The notes beneath the pieces were generated by a model. It was given only the letters and a program-made list of their open reading frames with translations, was not told the origin of the DNA and ran no database searches. A program made the translations under genes and the position numbers. A stretch of 64,000 nucleotides of DNA from Hydractinia symbiolongicarpus (Eukaryota > Cnidaria > Hydrozoa > Anthoathecata > Hydractiniidae): NCBI RefSeq assembly GCF_029227915.1, contig NC_079877.1, positions 27,863,851 to 27,927,850 on the forward strand, given 5' to 3'. Shown in pieces: positions 12,013-23,682 of the stretch. The stretch's first letter is position 1; the number at the start of each line of letters is the position of its first letter.

Positions 12013-15000
12013 TCAATTTAAGACAATAAGCTCATCATCACTATCAACGTTCTCCTCCATTTTGCTTTTTTTCGTAACTTGCTCTCCGTTTTCGTCACTA
12101 CTTAATTTTCGCTTTTTCGATATATTATCATCATTCGTTTCTAGCACTGGTGTGTCTTTTTCCTCAGGAACAGCAGGCAGCTCACCTTCTAACAAAAATA
12201 CCTCGGGAGCTTCAATGTCTATCTTGTGTCGTATAGTTACAACCAATTCATAGTTCTGCAGAAAATCGTCCCCTTTTAGGCGTGTCCCGTGTACTATGTT
12301 GAAATCGCTTAAAAATTTGTACCAGTTATCCTCTGTTTCTCCTTCTTCGCTTGAAATTAAAATGGTACCTTTTCCGTCATCGATTTCGACATCAGGAGCC
12401 ACCATACCAAACTTTTCTTTAAATATTTTATCCTCTAGCTGCTTTACAGTGAATGTTTTGGTGTTTAGATAGACTGTAACCTCGGGTTTCTTTGTACACA
12501 CATAACACTTCGGATTAGGCTCCTCTAGGTTACATGGAACTAACAATCGATTCTTCGCTTTGACTTGCTTATTCAAATACACAGTCCGACACTCGCTTAT
12601 TCGACCAGATAATATCTTTAATGCTTCCATCACCATGAGACCAGCTATGATGGCGTTAGTAGTCGCGATAGCAGGAATGATGTTACCTAATATCAGAAAG
12701 GGTAAAAGCCTGCTTAATAAAACTGAGATTGTGACAAGCTAAAAAATTTCCAATTTCGTGTATAATCGCGAAATATGAGTGCTTAAATCGCGACAACAAG
12801 GTTGTATAGCCGGTCAGGAAAATACTCACTGCGGTGCGCCTTAAACTAGACAAATTTTAACTAGTAGTTTTAGTTCCCAATAAACATAAGATTTATAAAT
12901 TCATAAGGTTAAAGGTAGGCTTGTCGTATTTTGAAACATGAAAAAGTAAAGGGTATTAAATTGTTTAAAAAAAGGCATGGTTCTTGATTTTACGATTTGT
13001 CGTAGAGAGAATATTCCTATAACTATGGAAATGTTTTTACTTCAAGGTGATACTTCAGTGAGTATTTGTCTTTGAAGAAATATTATTTGTATTGTGTATG
13101 TCACAACTCCAGAACTGCAAACGTTCATTTAGAGAATCTTATTCTTCCCATGAAGAAGTTTTTGTAAAATAAACAACTTGAGGTGCAGTCGAGAAAATTA
13201 GTTTTAGCAAAATATAGGTCGGATTCTGGAAATATAAAACTAATATGTATAAAAACAAAAGCGTGTATTTGGGGAAATTAAGATTGGTAGAAAAGATATA
13301 AACCACTAACCAGAGATAGACTTGATATCGAATCTACTTTTAACAGGGATGTGAAAGATATGAGAACGAATATTAGCAGTTGCTGCCACAAAATCCATTG
13401 CCACTTCATCATCCTTATCCCAAACTAACGTTTCCTTAGACGTTTTAAGGCGTTCCTTTAGTTTAATAATTGATTTCTGAAATACGGTACTGCATTCTTT
13501 AATACTCCATATGCGTTTATCAGGCAAGGTAACTATTTCGTTTATTTCATCCTCAATATCAGAGGTTGTGGCTTGCCAGGATAGAGGATTGGGCGCTTTT
13601 CGTTTTTGCCACAATTTCTCCATGGATAACAAGTATTTTACATCGTTATCAAAAAACTTCGTAAACAGCTTTTCTACATCGTAATCGTTTTCTTTTGCCC
13701 ATTCACGTGTAGAAACTCTATCAATATTGCCAGAATTGTTTTCATTTTGTGCTGCTGTGGCACCAGCAGTGGCAGACAACTCAGGATCCTCAGTGTCAGG
13801 AGAGACTTCGTTATCTGCATCAAATTCCCCAAATAACTGGTTAAATAAATGTTTAGCCCATACAATGCAATGGACAGGTTCAGAAGGCGTATTTCTTATA
13901 GTACAGCCAGGAAACGTTTTTTGAGCAGGTTTGGGTTGGCATTCGTAACATTCAGTAACATTCTTCTTGATTACAGTTACTTGGCCTAAGTAACCAGCAG
14001 TACCGCTCTCTACAAGAGGTACATCCGCCGATAAACACATTCTGTTGACATGACTACGTGCAGCTTTGTTATCTAATGCGTTTAACACAAGGTCAAATTG
14101 AGAAAAGAAGTCGGTGTTGTACGCAGGATTCATTATTGTGTCATGGAGAGCTGTAATGTTTGCTGACGGCTTCATTCGAAGTGCGCTCTCCCGTGCAACG
14201 ATTGCTTTTGCTTTGCCCACATGTCGTCTTTGAAACAAGAATTGTCTGTTTAAATTACTAACATCTATCGTGTCTAAATCAATGGTGTGTATGTTATGAA
14301 ATCCAGTTAAGACAAGATTCTTTAACAACTCGCAACCTAAAATATAAAAGAATATACGAGAATCTTTAGTGAAAATTTCGTAAAGATTTATTTGTTACAA
14401 ATCATGAAAAATAAGCAACCTATAACAAGTCATGAGAGACTAAAGGACAATGCTCATACTCAAGTTTCTATGAACATCATTATTTCAACATATAGTTCCA
14501 CATAACTTTTAATAGGTTTGTCAAGTTGAACCAAACTTGCCACACACAAACAAAATGGTGGCGAAAATATTGTGCTAAGTCAGCACTTTTTCTGTGACGT
14601 CATTGGAAGCTTGAAATTTATCCAAAATACCACTGCTTAAAATCCGATTACTTGAGTTCTATAACGAATTTTATGATTCTGTACGGGTAATTCATTTACA
14701 ATTTTCACAAATTTCATAAATTTTCCAAATAGTGGAATTTTTCTTGATTTTATTTTCCTGGCATGCGTATGCCATAACTAAAGAAGCTTGCCACTAAACA
14801 ATTGACATCATATGAAAGTATATATCCGTCAAGGGAAACGTTATAAAGGAGGGATCCCTGAAAAAAGGCAAATCTCTGCTATAAGAGAACCCTTATCTAA
14901 CACTTTTTCTATTTTGCAACCTGCTACTTTGGTGAACACTCTTTTAATAACTTTCGGTGTTTTCCATTTTCATTTTGCTGTCTCCAAAAACATTGGACTA

Positions 15001-18000
15001 ATTTTTGGCTCATTGCATGTATATATTGTATAGGTTGTATAAAAATCTTAGTTATCTATAATGTAAAGCTAACAGTAACTTATCCACGTGGAATCAACAA
15101 AGTGATTTTTTTTCTATAAAAAACCAGTTGGCGTGTAGACAGTTTAATATGAAAAAAATTAGCTAGTTTTGATTTTTAACTTTTTAGATGCTAATTAAAG
15201 TTGGTTCGCCCATAAACGTCCAGTGTTAACATGTACCTCCGAAACTTGTTAACGGCTATGATAAACAACAATTGTCTGGTCTTGATACGGCAAAAATAGA
15301 CCCTGGGTAAACAGAGAAAACAACAATTTAGCTAAAATCGCCAAATCACGGTCACTTCACCCTAAACTGGCCACTAATTATTTTGATTATTAGACACTCT
15401 AAACTGGTCATATATAGTATAATCTGCAATAATTGAACGTTTAGAAAAGGCGAACTAATAAATATCTGAAATGCTTCATATTCATTTCCAGTCCAGTAAA
15501 CCGAGTTAACTCAGTTTGTGACACACCAGGAGTCCATTTTTATCACGCGACAAACAAAAGTGGTTGTTTTGTCACAATTAAAGATATCAACATAGTACTA
15601 AGGGTTTTCAGTGCACTCTCTCTCTGGTCAAATTCTCATAGAAATGTGCCTCAAAAATGCAAACAAAATTTGAGCAATCTGCACTGCTTATAAGGAAGTA
15701 ACCACAACGAATGTCGAATCAATTGAGGTAAAAGGTAGGTTGTATGAGGCCTGCGTAAGAAGTGTTATGTTGTAAGATAGTGAGACATGGGCAGTGAAGC
15801 AGGAAGATCTTGACCGTTTAGAAAAGAATGATATGAGAATGGTTAGGTGGATGTGTAACACCGTCTAAGAGAGAGAAAGAGTTCAGATGAGCTAAAAAGC
15901 AGGCTATAAGTATCCATAGAAATAAAGATGTTATCCAAGTAAGAATATTGAATTGGCTGGGGCACTTGGAAAGAATGGAGGAGGATAATTGGGTAAGAAA
16001 GTGTAGAGACTTGATAGTTGCTGGGACAAAGCCCAGAGGCAAACCGAGAAAGACTTGGCAGGAGGTTATAAGGAGGGACTTGATACAGAGGAAGTTGAGT
16101 TTAGATCTAACTTAGTCTAGATCAGATCATTGAAAGAGGGTCATTAATATACCCCGTCCAACCCATGCTAGCATGGAAAACGGACGTTAACCCGAGAATG
16201 ATGAATGATGATGATTTCTCCTTCAAATATGTGCACGCTTTAAAGTTGACATTTAAGATCAGCCAAGCAGATTGTAGTCAGCACATTTTATCATTTTTAG
16301 CAATTTCTTTCACCAAAATTTCAACTGCATCAGGTTCATCAGATCCTGTTAAATTTTCAGTTGATGTGATTGTTCACATTGTTGATTGCTTGCATAATAA
16401 CCTCTTTAAGCATAATAAATTGCATTGTTGATCTTCTAAGGCTTTTTCCATATGTGCAATTTTATTATCGCGTGTGACATTGTTGTAGCTTGCAAAGGTC
16501 TCAATTGGACAGAGAGATTTTCAAAGCTTCCCAATAATAGAGCTTCTCTCATAATGACCGCATCCATATTATGATACGAAGTGTTTTCACAATAAATTGA
16601 AAATAAAAATAAAGTGCTAGTTATAACCCCTAGTTATAAATTTTCGCAAATTTGATCCTAGACCTTTATTCCTGTCATTCTGGGGACAAGATTAAGGGTC
16701 TTGTCAGCTGAAAGTGCAGTACGATCTAATTGGGTTTCAGGGCTTAAAATCCGACGCGAGTCCGTGAGTCAGACTTGCGCTGAGACTCGCGTAAGTCAGG
16801 GTAATGGGAGTCCAAAGGGACTCTCCCAAAAAGTTTAGAATAAAGCTTAGCTAATTAAATTTTTTCAAGGATATTTTATTGTGCATTTTTAATTTACTTT
16901 ATTTACTAAATGTTCTAGTTATTCCTTGAACTGAACTTATTTAGGTTAAATGCAGTATTTCCATGTGTAAAAAGTATTGAGTTTATATAAAAAAAACTTA
17001 ATAGAGATTATATTTTTTTAAATATTTAATCATGTCATTTTGTTAAACATGAAGTAAAAAAATAACATTAAAAAAAATTAAACGCTTGTTACTTGTTTTT
17101 ACGGGAGTCTAAAAAGACTCGGTGGACTCGCGCAATGTATTTGAGGCGAGTCTGTAAAGACTCGCCTGAAATGGGTTGGATTTCAAGCCCTGGGTGTGAA
17201 AAGTGACCAATGAGGGTTAAGCTATATTAAGAAAATAAGCCAATAAGGTGCGTTAAATAACAACTTTAGAAAGCTCAGTCTTTGCTTTACATGTCTTTGG
17301 GAATGGATGTACTGGAATGCTTAGAGTATCATGATTATTATAAAAGTAAGACTTTTATTCACTTTTTAATATGATTATCCCTCAAATCATACACAGGATG
17401 CAACTAATTAGTCACATCATCAGTTAAATTGATTAGCAGTATTACCATCATATTAGTTTACTTTTAGATTGGTGACTGAAGGGTTTTCAGTGTCTTTTAC
17501 TGGTTAAGTTTTTATAGAAATCTGTGTCTCCGGTGTAAACAAAATTTAAACAAATGCAAAAGAGACATTTGTCCCATTGCTTATAGGAAAGGTAACCACT
17601 ACAATTTGCTGTTAATTTATATATTAAAGCATTAAATCCACTTAAAATGTTTGTGGCGGGATTTGGTGCCATTTTTGTAATGTGGAAGTTTCTTAGGTAT
17701 TTCCAATCCTCTAATGTGGATAAGGTGTAAGCTTATTGTTGTTAGTGTTGATCATCATGTTTATTATTTGTTTCTTTATAGTGTAGCATTATAACTGGTG
17801 GGTGTAATAAATATATGTGTACATTGTTTCACTATCTATGGTTATTAACAATTTTACATAAGGAACAGTTAAGGAAGTGGGTAAAGGGCGCACCAAGTAT
17901 GTAATTCACACCGAGTTGATTGGATTTTATCTATTCACAACTTTTTATGAGAGTTCAAAGAATTTTTGAAAAAATATTTTGTTAGCTATTTTTAATGTGC

Positions 18001-19520
18001 ACAGTCCGTGACAAGCTTTGAACCAACATTTCTTGACAAATAAAGCGCAGAGACACAAACTCTCCCGCATTGGGTGGGAGACTCCCGCATTTTTCCCTTA
18101 CCCTCATGCCTGCCATATAAAATGACATTTCTCCCGCATTCTAGCAATTCTCCGGATTTACATAGCCTACTTCCTGCTTACAGTTGTTGTGTCGCATATA
18201 CTTATTGCCCGAGTTGACAATATATATTATTAAATTACAGTATAATATATTTAGCGATATTAGCTCTAAGCAAGTGTTGAGCACTGTTCTTTGGACAAGG
18301 GAAAGAAGCTTTAACAATTCCATACTTACCTGGATACTGAGTTAAGCCAAATGAAAACGTATATCCCCTGTATTTAGTAACCTTGCGGAACTCATGTTAA
18401 AGAAACAAGATGGATACCGCAGAGTTGTCTGATTGGCATTCATTTTATAGAGATCTACATAGAAAAGCATCTTATATAAATAGTGACGAAGCCTTGAAAT
18501 TGTTTTTTTGAGCAACATTACGAGATAGAGGGCTACGATTTATTTAACTCTTAGACCAAAGTAGAACTGAGCATATTAAAACTTCCCTCTACTGCCAACT
18601 AAGCACATCCTATTTTTTATTACATAAACTCACACATTTTTATGTGGAAAGTTGGTGTCTCTGATAAATGGTTGAATTGATAGATTTTGGGTTTTTTCTG
18701 ACGCTAAAAGGTTCTTTTACTCTACTCCAAAGTTTCGATGTTTTTTTAAAAAAGCAACATCTACCTAAATCGTATGCGTAGCTACACAAATGTCAAGGGT
18801 CTGTGGCGCCGTAGATTAGTGGTTATAGCTTTCCTACTCTGTGCGGGAGACCGGGGTTCGATTCCTCTTGACGGCGATTCAACATGGGCGAGTGAATGTT
18901 ACCATAGCCCTGGGTTAACCCAAGCCATGTAAGGGAAATTGGGGAGATGGCACACTGTGTGGGCCGTTGGATGTTGCCGGGAGTTATCTAGTAGGGGTGG
19001 GCCCTACTAATTGGGTCTGCGTAGCTCAAAATGAGCATTAAATACTCTAGGACTCTCCATCTAAGCCATGGCCCCTCCTGGAAATAATAGACAGGGTATA
19101 TCCCTCGATATTTGTGAGGCTAGCCATGTAAAATATGCACATCTATCTATCTACCCTGGAATGGGGGACAGAAAACCTTTCTGGCTCTATTTGTGTCTGA
19201 GGTCTTTGTCCACCCTCATCATCAAGTACTCTCTGATGAATGTAAATCAGGCAAAAAGAGACACATTTTATTAAATAATAACGTTATATAAAATTAAATT
19301 GCCCAAAAGCTGGATGTATAACCTTTAATCTAAGTGCTTTGAGATTGGTGTTAAGCAGAGGAGAGGTATATATAGCCAGCTAGCTAAACAACAAGAAACA
19401 CTGGGTCACCTAGGCTAAGCACAAAACAAATAGAAACGAGATTTTACCTATTCCACCAGCACCAACCATCAACAAAGAAGAGCTACTGATTATATTTTTC
19501 ATGCTTTCGTTTCCCGCCAT
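12013..19520 (-). CDS. UBA2: SUMO-activating enzyme subunit 2 (UBA2/SAE2), complete
   Basis: UBA2 is the catalytic large subunit of the nuclear SUMO E1. With SAE1 it adenylates SUMO, captures it as a thioester and passes it to UBC9. Coding exons 19520-19448, 14336-13311 and 12686-12013 join in phase to 590 residues (human 640). Exon 1 supplies the start and the nucleotide loop VGAGGIG; the glycine codon is split across a 5.1-kb intron, continuing as CELLKNL. Then come DLDTIDVSNLNRQFLF, the zinc pair ECYEC, and the active-site cysteine at about residue 169 in FPGCTIRNTP. A second zinc pair (CYVC) follows, then the ubiquitin-fold domain (KFGMVAPDVEIDDGKGTI). The tail has a basic localisation signal (KKRKLSS...KKSK) and an acidic hydrophobic end (DDELIVLN) resembling a SUMO-interacting motif. 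All key residues are present. A second in-frame Met at residue 7 could also start translation. The gene is convergent with NFRKB and divergent from RAB6. Confidence 0.97.
15599..15715 (+). repeat. Diverged dispersed repeat, copy A
   Basis: This stretch shares an ordered set of words with 17481-17610: GGGTTTTCAGTG, ATAGAAAT, AAACAAAATTT, TGCTTATA, GGAA and GTAACCAC. The two copies are direct repeats about 1.9 kb apart in UBA2 intron 1. No ends or coding capacity are visible. Confidence 0.5.
15722..16218 (+). mobile_element. 3' end of a non-LTR retrotransposon (LINE), decayed
   Basis: Two frame segments read like the C-terminal end of LINE reverse-transcriptase polyproteins: TWAVKQEDLDRLEKNDMRM (with a stop shortly before it), then LGHLERMEEDNWVRKCRDL and RGKPRKTWQEVIRRDL, ending at a stop at 16113-16115. 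A short 3' UTR with the palindromic stretch CATGCTAGCATG follows, then a TGATGA-type tail. The element is on the strand opposite to its host gene UBA2. It is 5'-truncated and carries in-frame stops and a frameshift, so it is inactive. The clade is not assignable from this fragment. Confidence 0.8.
16738..17192. mobile_element. Terminal-inverted-repeat MITE, about 455 bp
   Basis: The left end CAGGGCTTAAAATCCGACGC is mirrored on the right as CAGGGCTTGAAATCCAACCC (reverse complement), each followed internally by GCGAGTC-rich sequence. The CAGGG start is hAT-like. The 8 bases on either side do not match as a clean target duplication, so the superfamily is uncertain. No transposase is encoded. Confidence 0.6.
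17481..17610 (+). repeat. Diverged dispersed repeat, copy B
   Basis: Same ordered words as 15599-15715, with substitutions and small gaps between them. The family is unidentified. Confidence 0.5.
18805..19155 (+). mobile_element. tRNA-derived SINE (long form)
   Basis: The head 18805-18877 resembles a tRNA. GCGCCGT can pair with ACGGCGA for most of an acceptor stem, TAGATTAGTGG fits an A box, and GGTTCGATTCC fits a B box of an RNA polymerase III promoter. A tRNA-unrelated body follows, then an ATCT repeat tail. A shorter relative sits inverted at 23455. It lies in UBA2 intron 1, antisense to the gene. Confidence 0.8.
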
Positions 19521-20389
19521 GTTTTTTCGCCAGGATTATTTTGTTGCTGATACTTCATAAAATACATCACATAATGTTACTCGCCATATGACTTATCTCG
19601 ACTACTCTCTATCTCGAACTTTTCTCTATCTCGTCCCTTGTGGTCCGCCTAAGGTATTTTCCTTTATTTATCTCGAACTTCCTCTACTTCGAACAATTTT
19701 TGTCCCTTGCGAGTTGCAGATAGAGAGATTCCACTGTATACAGAAGGAGAAGGGTCAGCTCTTTCAACCTCGCTTTCGTTTCTGCTACAATCTTGGGCTA
19801 TAGAAGTCACCGCATCGGGCAAGAATCAGAATTTCCAGTCTTTTAACCCCCAGTGCGTGAAACAAAAAGCTTTGGGAACGAGTTTGCATTCTTCTTGCAC
19901 ATTGACAATACTAAAACCGTTCTTGTAGGTTAACTTGGTCTTTTGACTTAAAGAACACACGTCTGAATATACTGTCGCGAGACACAGAAATGCTATGATT
20001 TCCACCTGTAAACAAGGACTTTTCAGTTGATTTACTAAATACGAGTAACACTATTGCATGTGTTTTTATTGTGGATCTTATATGACGCTACTTATTAAAA
20101 TTTTTCTGTGAGTGAGAGTATTCGACGATATGGTTTAATCAATCCTATGAACCTTTTTTAATTTTAAACATTAAATTGCCTGCCACAACGCCAAATAAGC
20201 AGTGGAACATAAAAGCATTTAAAAAAGGCCTGTCTTTGCATCAGTCCTATGTCTTACGGAGTATTTCTAGGATTAACAGGATTGGTTATCTCATCAATAG
20301 TTTGTTTTTTATATTTGTCACTCTCACTCGATCTTTCCGAAATTACCTTCCTCAACGAACAACGCTAAAAATATTGCAGCTTTTTTATT
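19521..20389. other. UBA2 upstream region, single-copy side of the duplication
   Basis: This holds the UBA2 promoter side of the divergent UBA2/RAB6 interval. 19588-19737 contains repeated TATCTCGAAC words and ends in GAGATTCCACTGTA, resembling a decayed pogo/Tigger-type MITE. No gene is recognised. Confidence 0.45.
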
Positions 20390-21650
20390 GCCAACAGAAT
20401 AAGAAAATTCTTTTGGATGGTGGAATAGGCACGAATTTAATCCAATCGTGGGACAATGATTTTGTCTAACTGTAAATGACGATAAATTACTTGTATAAAG
20501 TAGCCTCTCTATAATTTGAACTCACAGTAGAGAGGGACAAAAAATTCGTTCGAATTACGGAGAGTTTGAATAGTCAAAGTTGATACAGTTTTATTTCTGG
20601 GAAGCAACTTTCCATTCAGACGTATTATTTAGGACTCTAGTCAAAAAGAGATGCTTTGTATTTAATTGTGTACGATGTATCGATACGTCGTTCCTTTCTT
20701 ACATTCGTTGCCATAATGAGCAAAATATTTCAAAGTAAATAAACTCATGAAATTTAACTTTCGAATCTGTGTTCAAAAACATTCTACTTGGTATACACAA
20801 TTACTTTTTAACGACAGAGTAATAATAGAGAGAAAAGACGCCATGAAATAGAAAAAAATGGATATAAAAATTTTATTCGACGTCGATGTTCAGAAACAGA
20901 GCGCTGTTTTAGTAAAAAATATAAATAAAAAAATTAAGATGAATTGCTCGCCTTAATATGTCGACGAAATTAAAAGCAAACCGACAAATTCTTTTGGTGA
21001 ACTGCAACCCACAAGAGAGAAAAAGCGACCATCTCGTCATATGACTATACAGCATAACGACATGTCGAAGATGCTTGCCGACATTGAAGCCGCAGAAGAA
21101 TTAAGCGAAGGCATAATAGTTCTTGTGAAGATATAGCTAATAAAAATATCAATGGGAGTTTCTTGGTTTTAACCAACATAAAACTTGCATTGGTGTAACA
21201 GAAGTTTTGATTTCTAGGTGAACGAGTAAAAAAAGTTGAATCAATGGGGAATAAAGGAAAAGAAAAGAAGAAAGAAAGACTTGTTGAGATGGTAAAACAT
21301 ACAGATTATTGTAAAATTGTGGCAAAGAGATAAGCATAGAGATATTTGAATAACTGTGGAGGAGCGTAAACATAGAGATAATTGCAAAACTGTGGAGGAG
21401 GCTAAACTGATATGAAAGTAAGTCGATCACCTGTAGTCTTTTATTGAGGAAAAGAATGAAGATGGCGCTAATAAAGCAAAATGAATTCCTTTTGGCAAAA
21501 TTATTTTGAGCAAACTTATAGACGTAAAAGAAGGTAGAATTTAGAAGCTATAAATCATTTCTGTATAAACCAAGGATAGGTATAAGCGAGATAAACACTG
21601 CGAACTTGTTAAATTCACTTGTCTTTGTTTTTAAATGAAGTTAAAATTGG

Positions 21651-21773
21651 TACCGTAATTCTTCTAATTTAGTGCGACCAAAAAAATAAATTACTGTCAT
21701 ATCATCACATCAAGTCCGCACTAATAATTAGATAAAAATTTGTTCACTATCGCACTAAATTAGATGTTATTTA
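21651..21773. mobile_element. Short MITE-like element, unit 1
   Basis: It starts TACCGTAATTCTTCTAATTT and ends near CGCACTAAATTAGA, an inverted version of the start. The start matches the TIR of the larger element at 38292. Its copy in unit 2 is at 43386-43508. Confidence 0.45.
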
Positions 21774-23454
21774 AAATGTTTAAAGAAAATAATCTTTTGT
21801 TGACGCTTCACCGCGTGGATTGTTCCATAAAGTAGACACTAAAGAGACTATCAGAAACGCATTTTGGACGTTGTTTACATGTCCAGTTTACTTGTTTACC
21901 TGTTTTTAAAAAGTTTTCGGAAATATTAAAAAAAACAGCCGTTGGCATAAATATTATGTCTAGGATTATAGCTCAGTTTAGTTCCATCTTTTATGTTTTA
22001 TTTTTTTAGACTGTGCATCTCTTTAAAAATCGGTAACCAGATCAAGAACAGTGGGAGAGAGCATGAGAACTGAAATCGAAAAAAAAACCTTGTACAACGC
22101 TAGCGCATTGTCGCGAAAGAAAACTTTTAACAGAAAAGCATTAGCTTACTGCTATGCTAGATATATTCAATTTTGAAAAACGTTCACACGCATTGTATAT
22201 TTTTGTATATTTAAAGGAAAGCGGTCGTGGTTGTTTTCACCGATGTGTGCTTACGGGCACCAAAGTGTGTATAAACACCGCCTTAGCGACACCAACCATT
22301 AGCTATATCGGTGTTTCCAGGTATTTAAAACTGATTTATTTTGGTGCTGCTAAACTGCAAAATTTTGACAAATAAGACTTGTAAAATTGTGGCTTTAGCA
22401 GAAACCAAAATTTTTGTAAAGTAAAATGTTTTTAGTCTGTTACATATGCATTATATCTACTACAAGGCCGATAAATTTCCTCACTTTGCTTTCTTTAAGC
22501 CATAAACACTATAAATTTCCACATGTGTTAAAACGTGGGCTTAGTAAAACCTGAAAAAAAAAGCATTAAATTTGATTTTTCTTTCTTATGCTTCGTTTTT
22601 TTGTCAACATATACTTCTGAGCAACTGCTAAATAAATATTCCATTAAAACGGTCAAGGTTGTTGGTTTGATTCCTACCCAGTGACTTGAGCGAGACAAAA
22701 AGCTAGTTCAATCGCTGAAAACCGAAAATGAGTCTTTGGAGAGCTTTGATTTTTAACTTCACCAATTCAATTTAGACGTTTCCATGTTTGACAGGCCTAG
22801 AGTGAAAATCTTTTGTAGCTATGGCTTGCTGGCTCAAGGCAGATAATAAAAACAAAAAAAAAATTTGGGGTTCTAAATGTTTATATATTTCTACCTCGTC
22901 TCAGATTATTCGTTTTTTACATAAAACAAAAGCATGTTAGCTTTACGGATATAAATCCGTAGCCAAAACGGCCGGATTAAAAATCTTTGCAGACCTAATA
23001 ATAATGCTGTGAGAGTTTCTTAAAGAATTTGTTTGGAAATAATCAAGTTCTCTGTCTTATGGAGGTGTCAGTTGAGAAGATGACAGCTAAATATACGAAA
23101 AATGTACATGCATACATGACGCTATGCTAAATCCAGCAAAAAATAATAAGTGTTTAAAATGTTTAAGTTCAACTAACAACAAGTACACAAGCAGCCGAAG
23201 CTTAAAAGAAACATCTTTGACTTTGCATTTTAACATTCTTCTGTAATTTTTAAGCCAACAAATACTAAATATCGATCGTTTTTTGTCGCCGTATTCTGAA
23301 CGGTTAGTGAGATTATCAAGCGATTATAGATACACTGCGTTTTTTATTGATTTTCTATCATTTTAAAAATAAAATGCTGATCTAGAAACTGTACGTATTA
23401 ACTAATACACATGGACAACAGGGGAGATATGAATTTAGTAAACAAGGCAGACGG

Positions 23455-23682
23455 AGATAGATATTTAGATGTGCATTTATATGGTCTCGGAAACATCGAG
23501 GGATATACCCTGTCTATTATGTCCAGGAGGGACACTGGCTTTTAGATGGGGAGTCCTAGAGTATTTGATGCTCATTTTGAGCTACCAGACCGGGGGCTCT
23601 GGTAACATTCACTCGTCAAGAAGAATCGAACCACTGTCTCCTGCACAAAGTGCAAGAGTTATAACCACTAAGCTACGGCGCC
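23455..23682 (-). mobile_element. tRNA-derived SINE (short form), unit 1
   Basis: Read on the minus strand it begins GGCGCCGTAGCTTAGTGGTT, has the B box GGTTCGATTC, then the body words AAATACTCTAGGACTC and ACAGGGTATATCCCTCGA shared with the SINE at 18805. It lacks the middle segment of that copy. Confidence 0.8.

Larger units (their letters stand above)
14337..19447 (-). other. UBA2 intron 1, 5.1 kb, repeat-filled
   Basis: This intron splits the ATP-binding loop codon of UBA2. It holds a LINE 3' end (15722-16218), a pair of diverged direct repeats (15599-15715 and 17481-17610), a TIR element (16738-17192) and a tRNA-derived SINE (18805-19155). The remainder has no recognisable coding sequence. 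Confidence 0.9.

Noticed and set aside
18805-18877. Possible functional tRNA gene
   Set aside because: The anticodon arm does not fold well and the segment continues into a repeated body with an ATCT tail, so it is a SINE head.
22154-22375. 73-codon frame on the plus strand (and copy at 43889)
   Set aside because: No recognisable domain, no neighbouring matching exons; preservation in both units is explained by the recent duplication.
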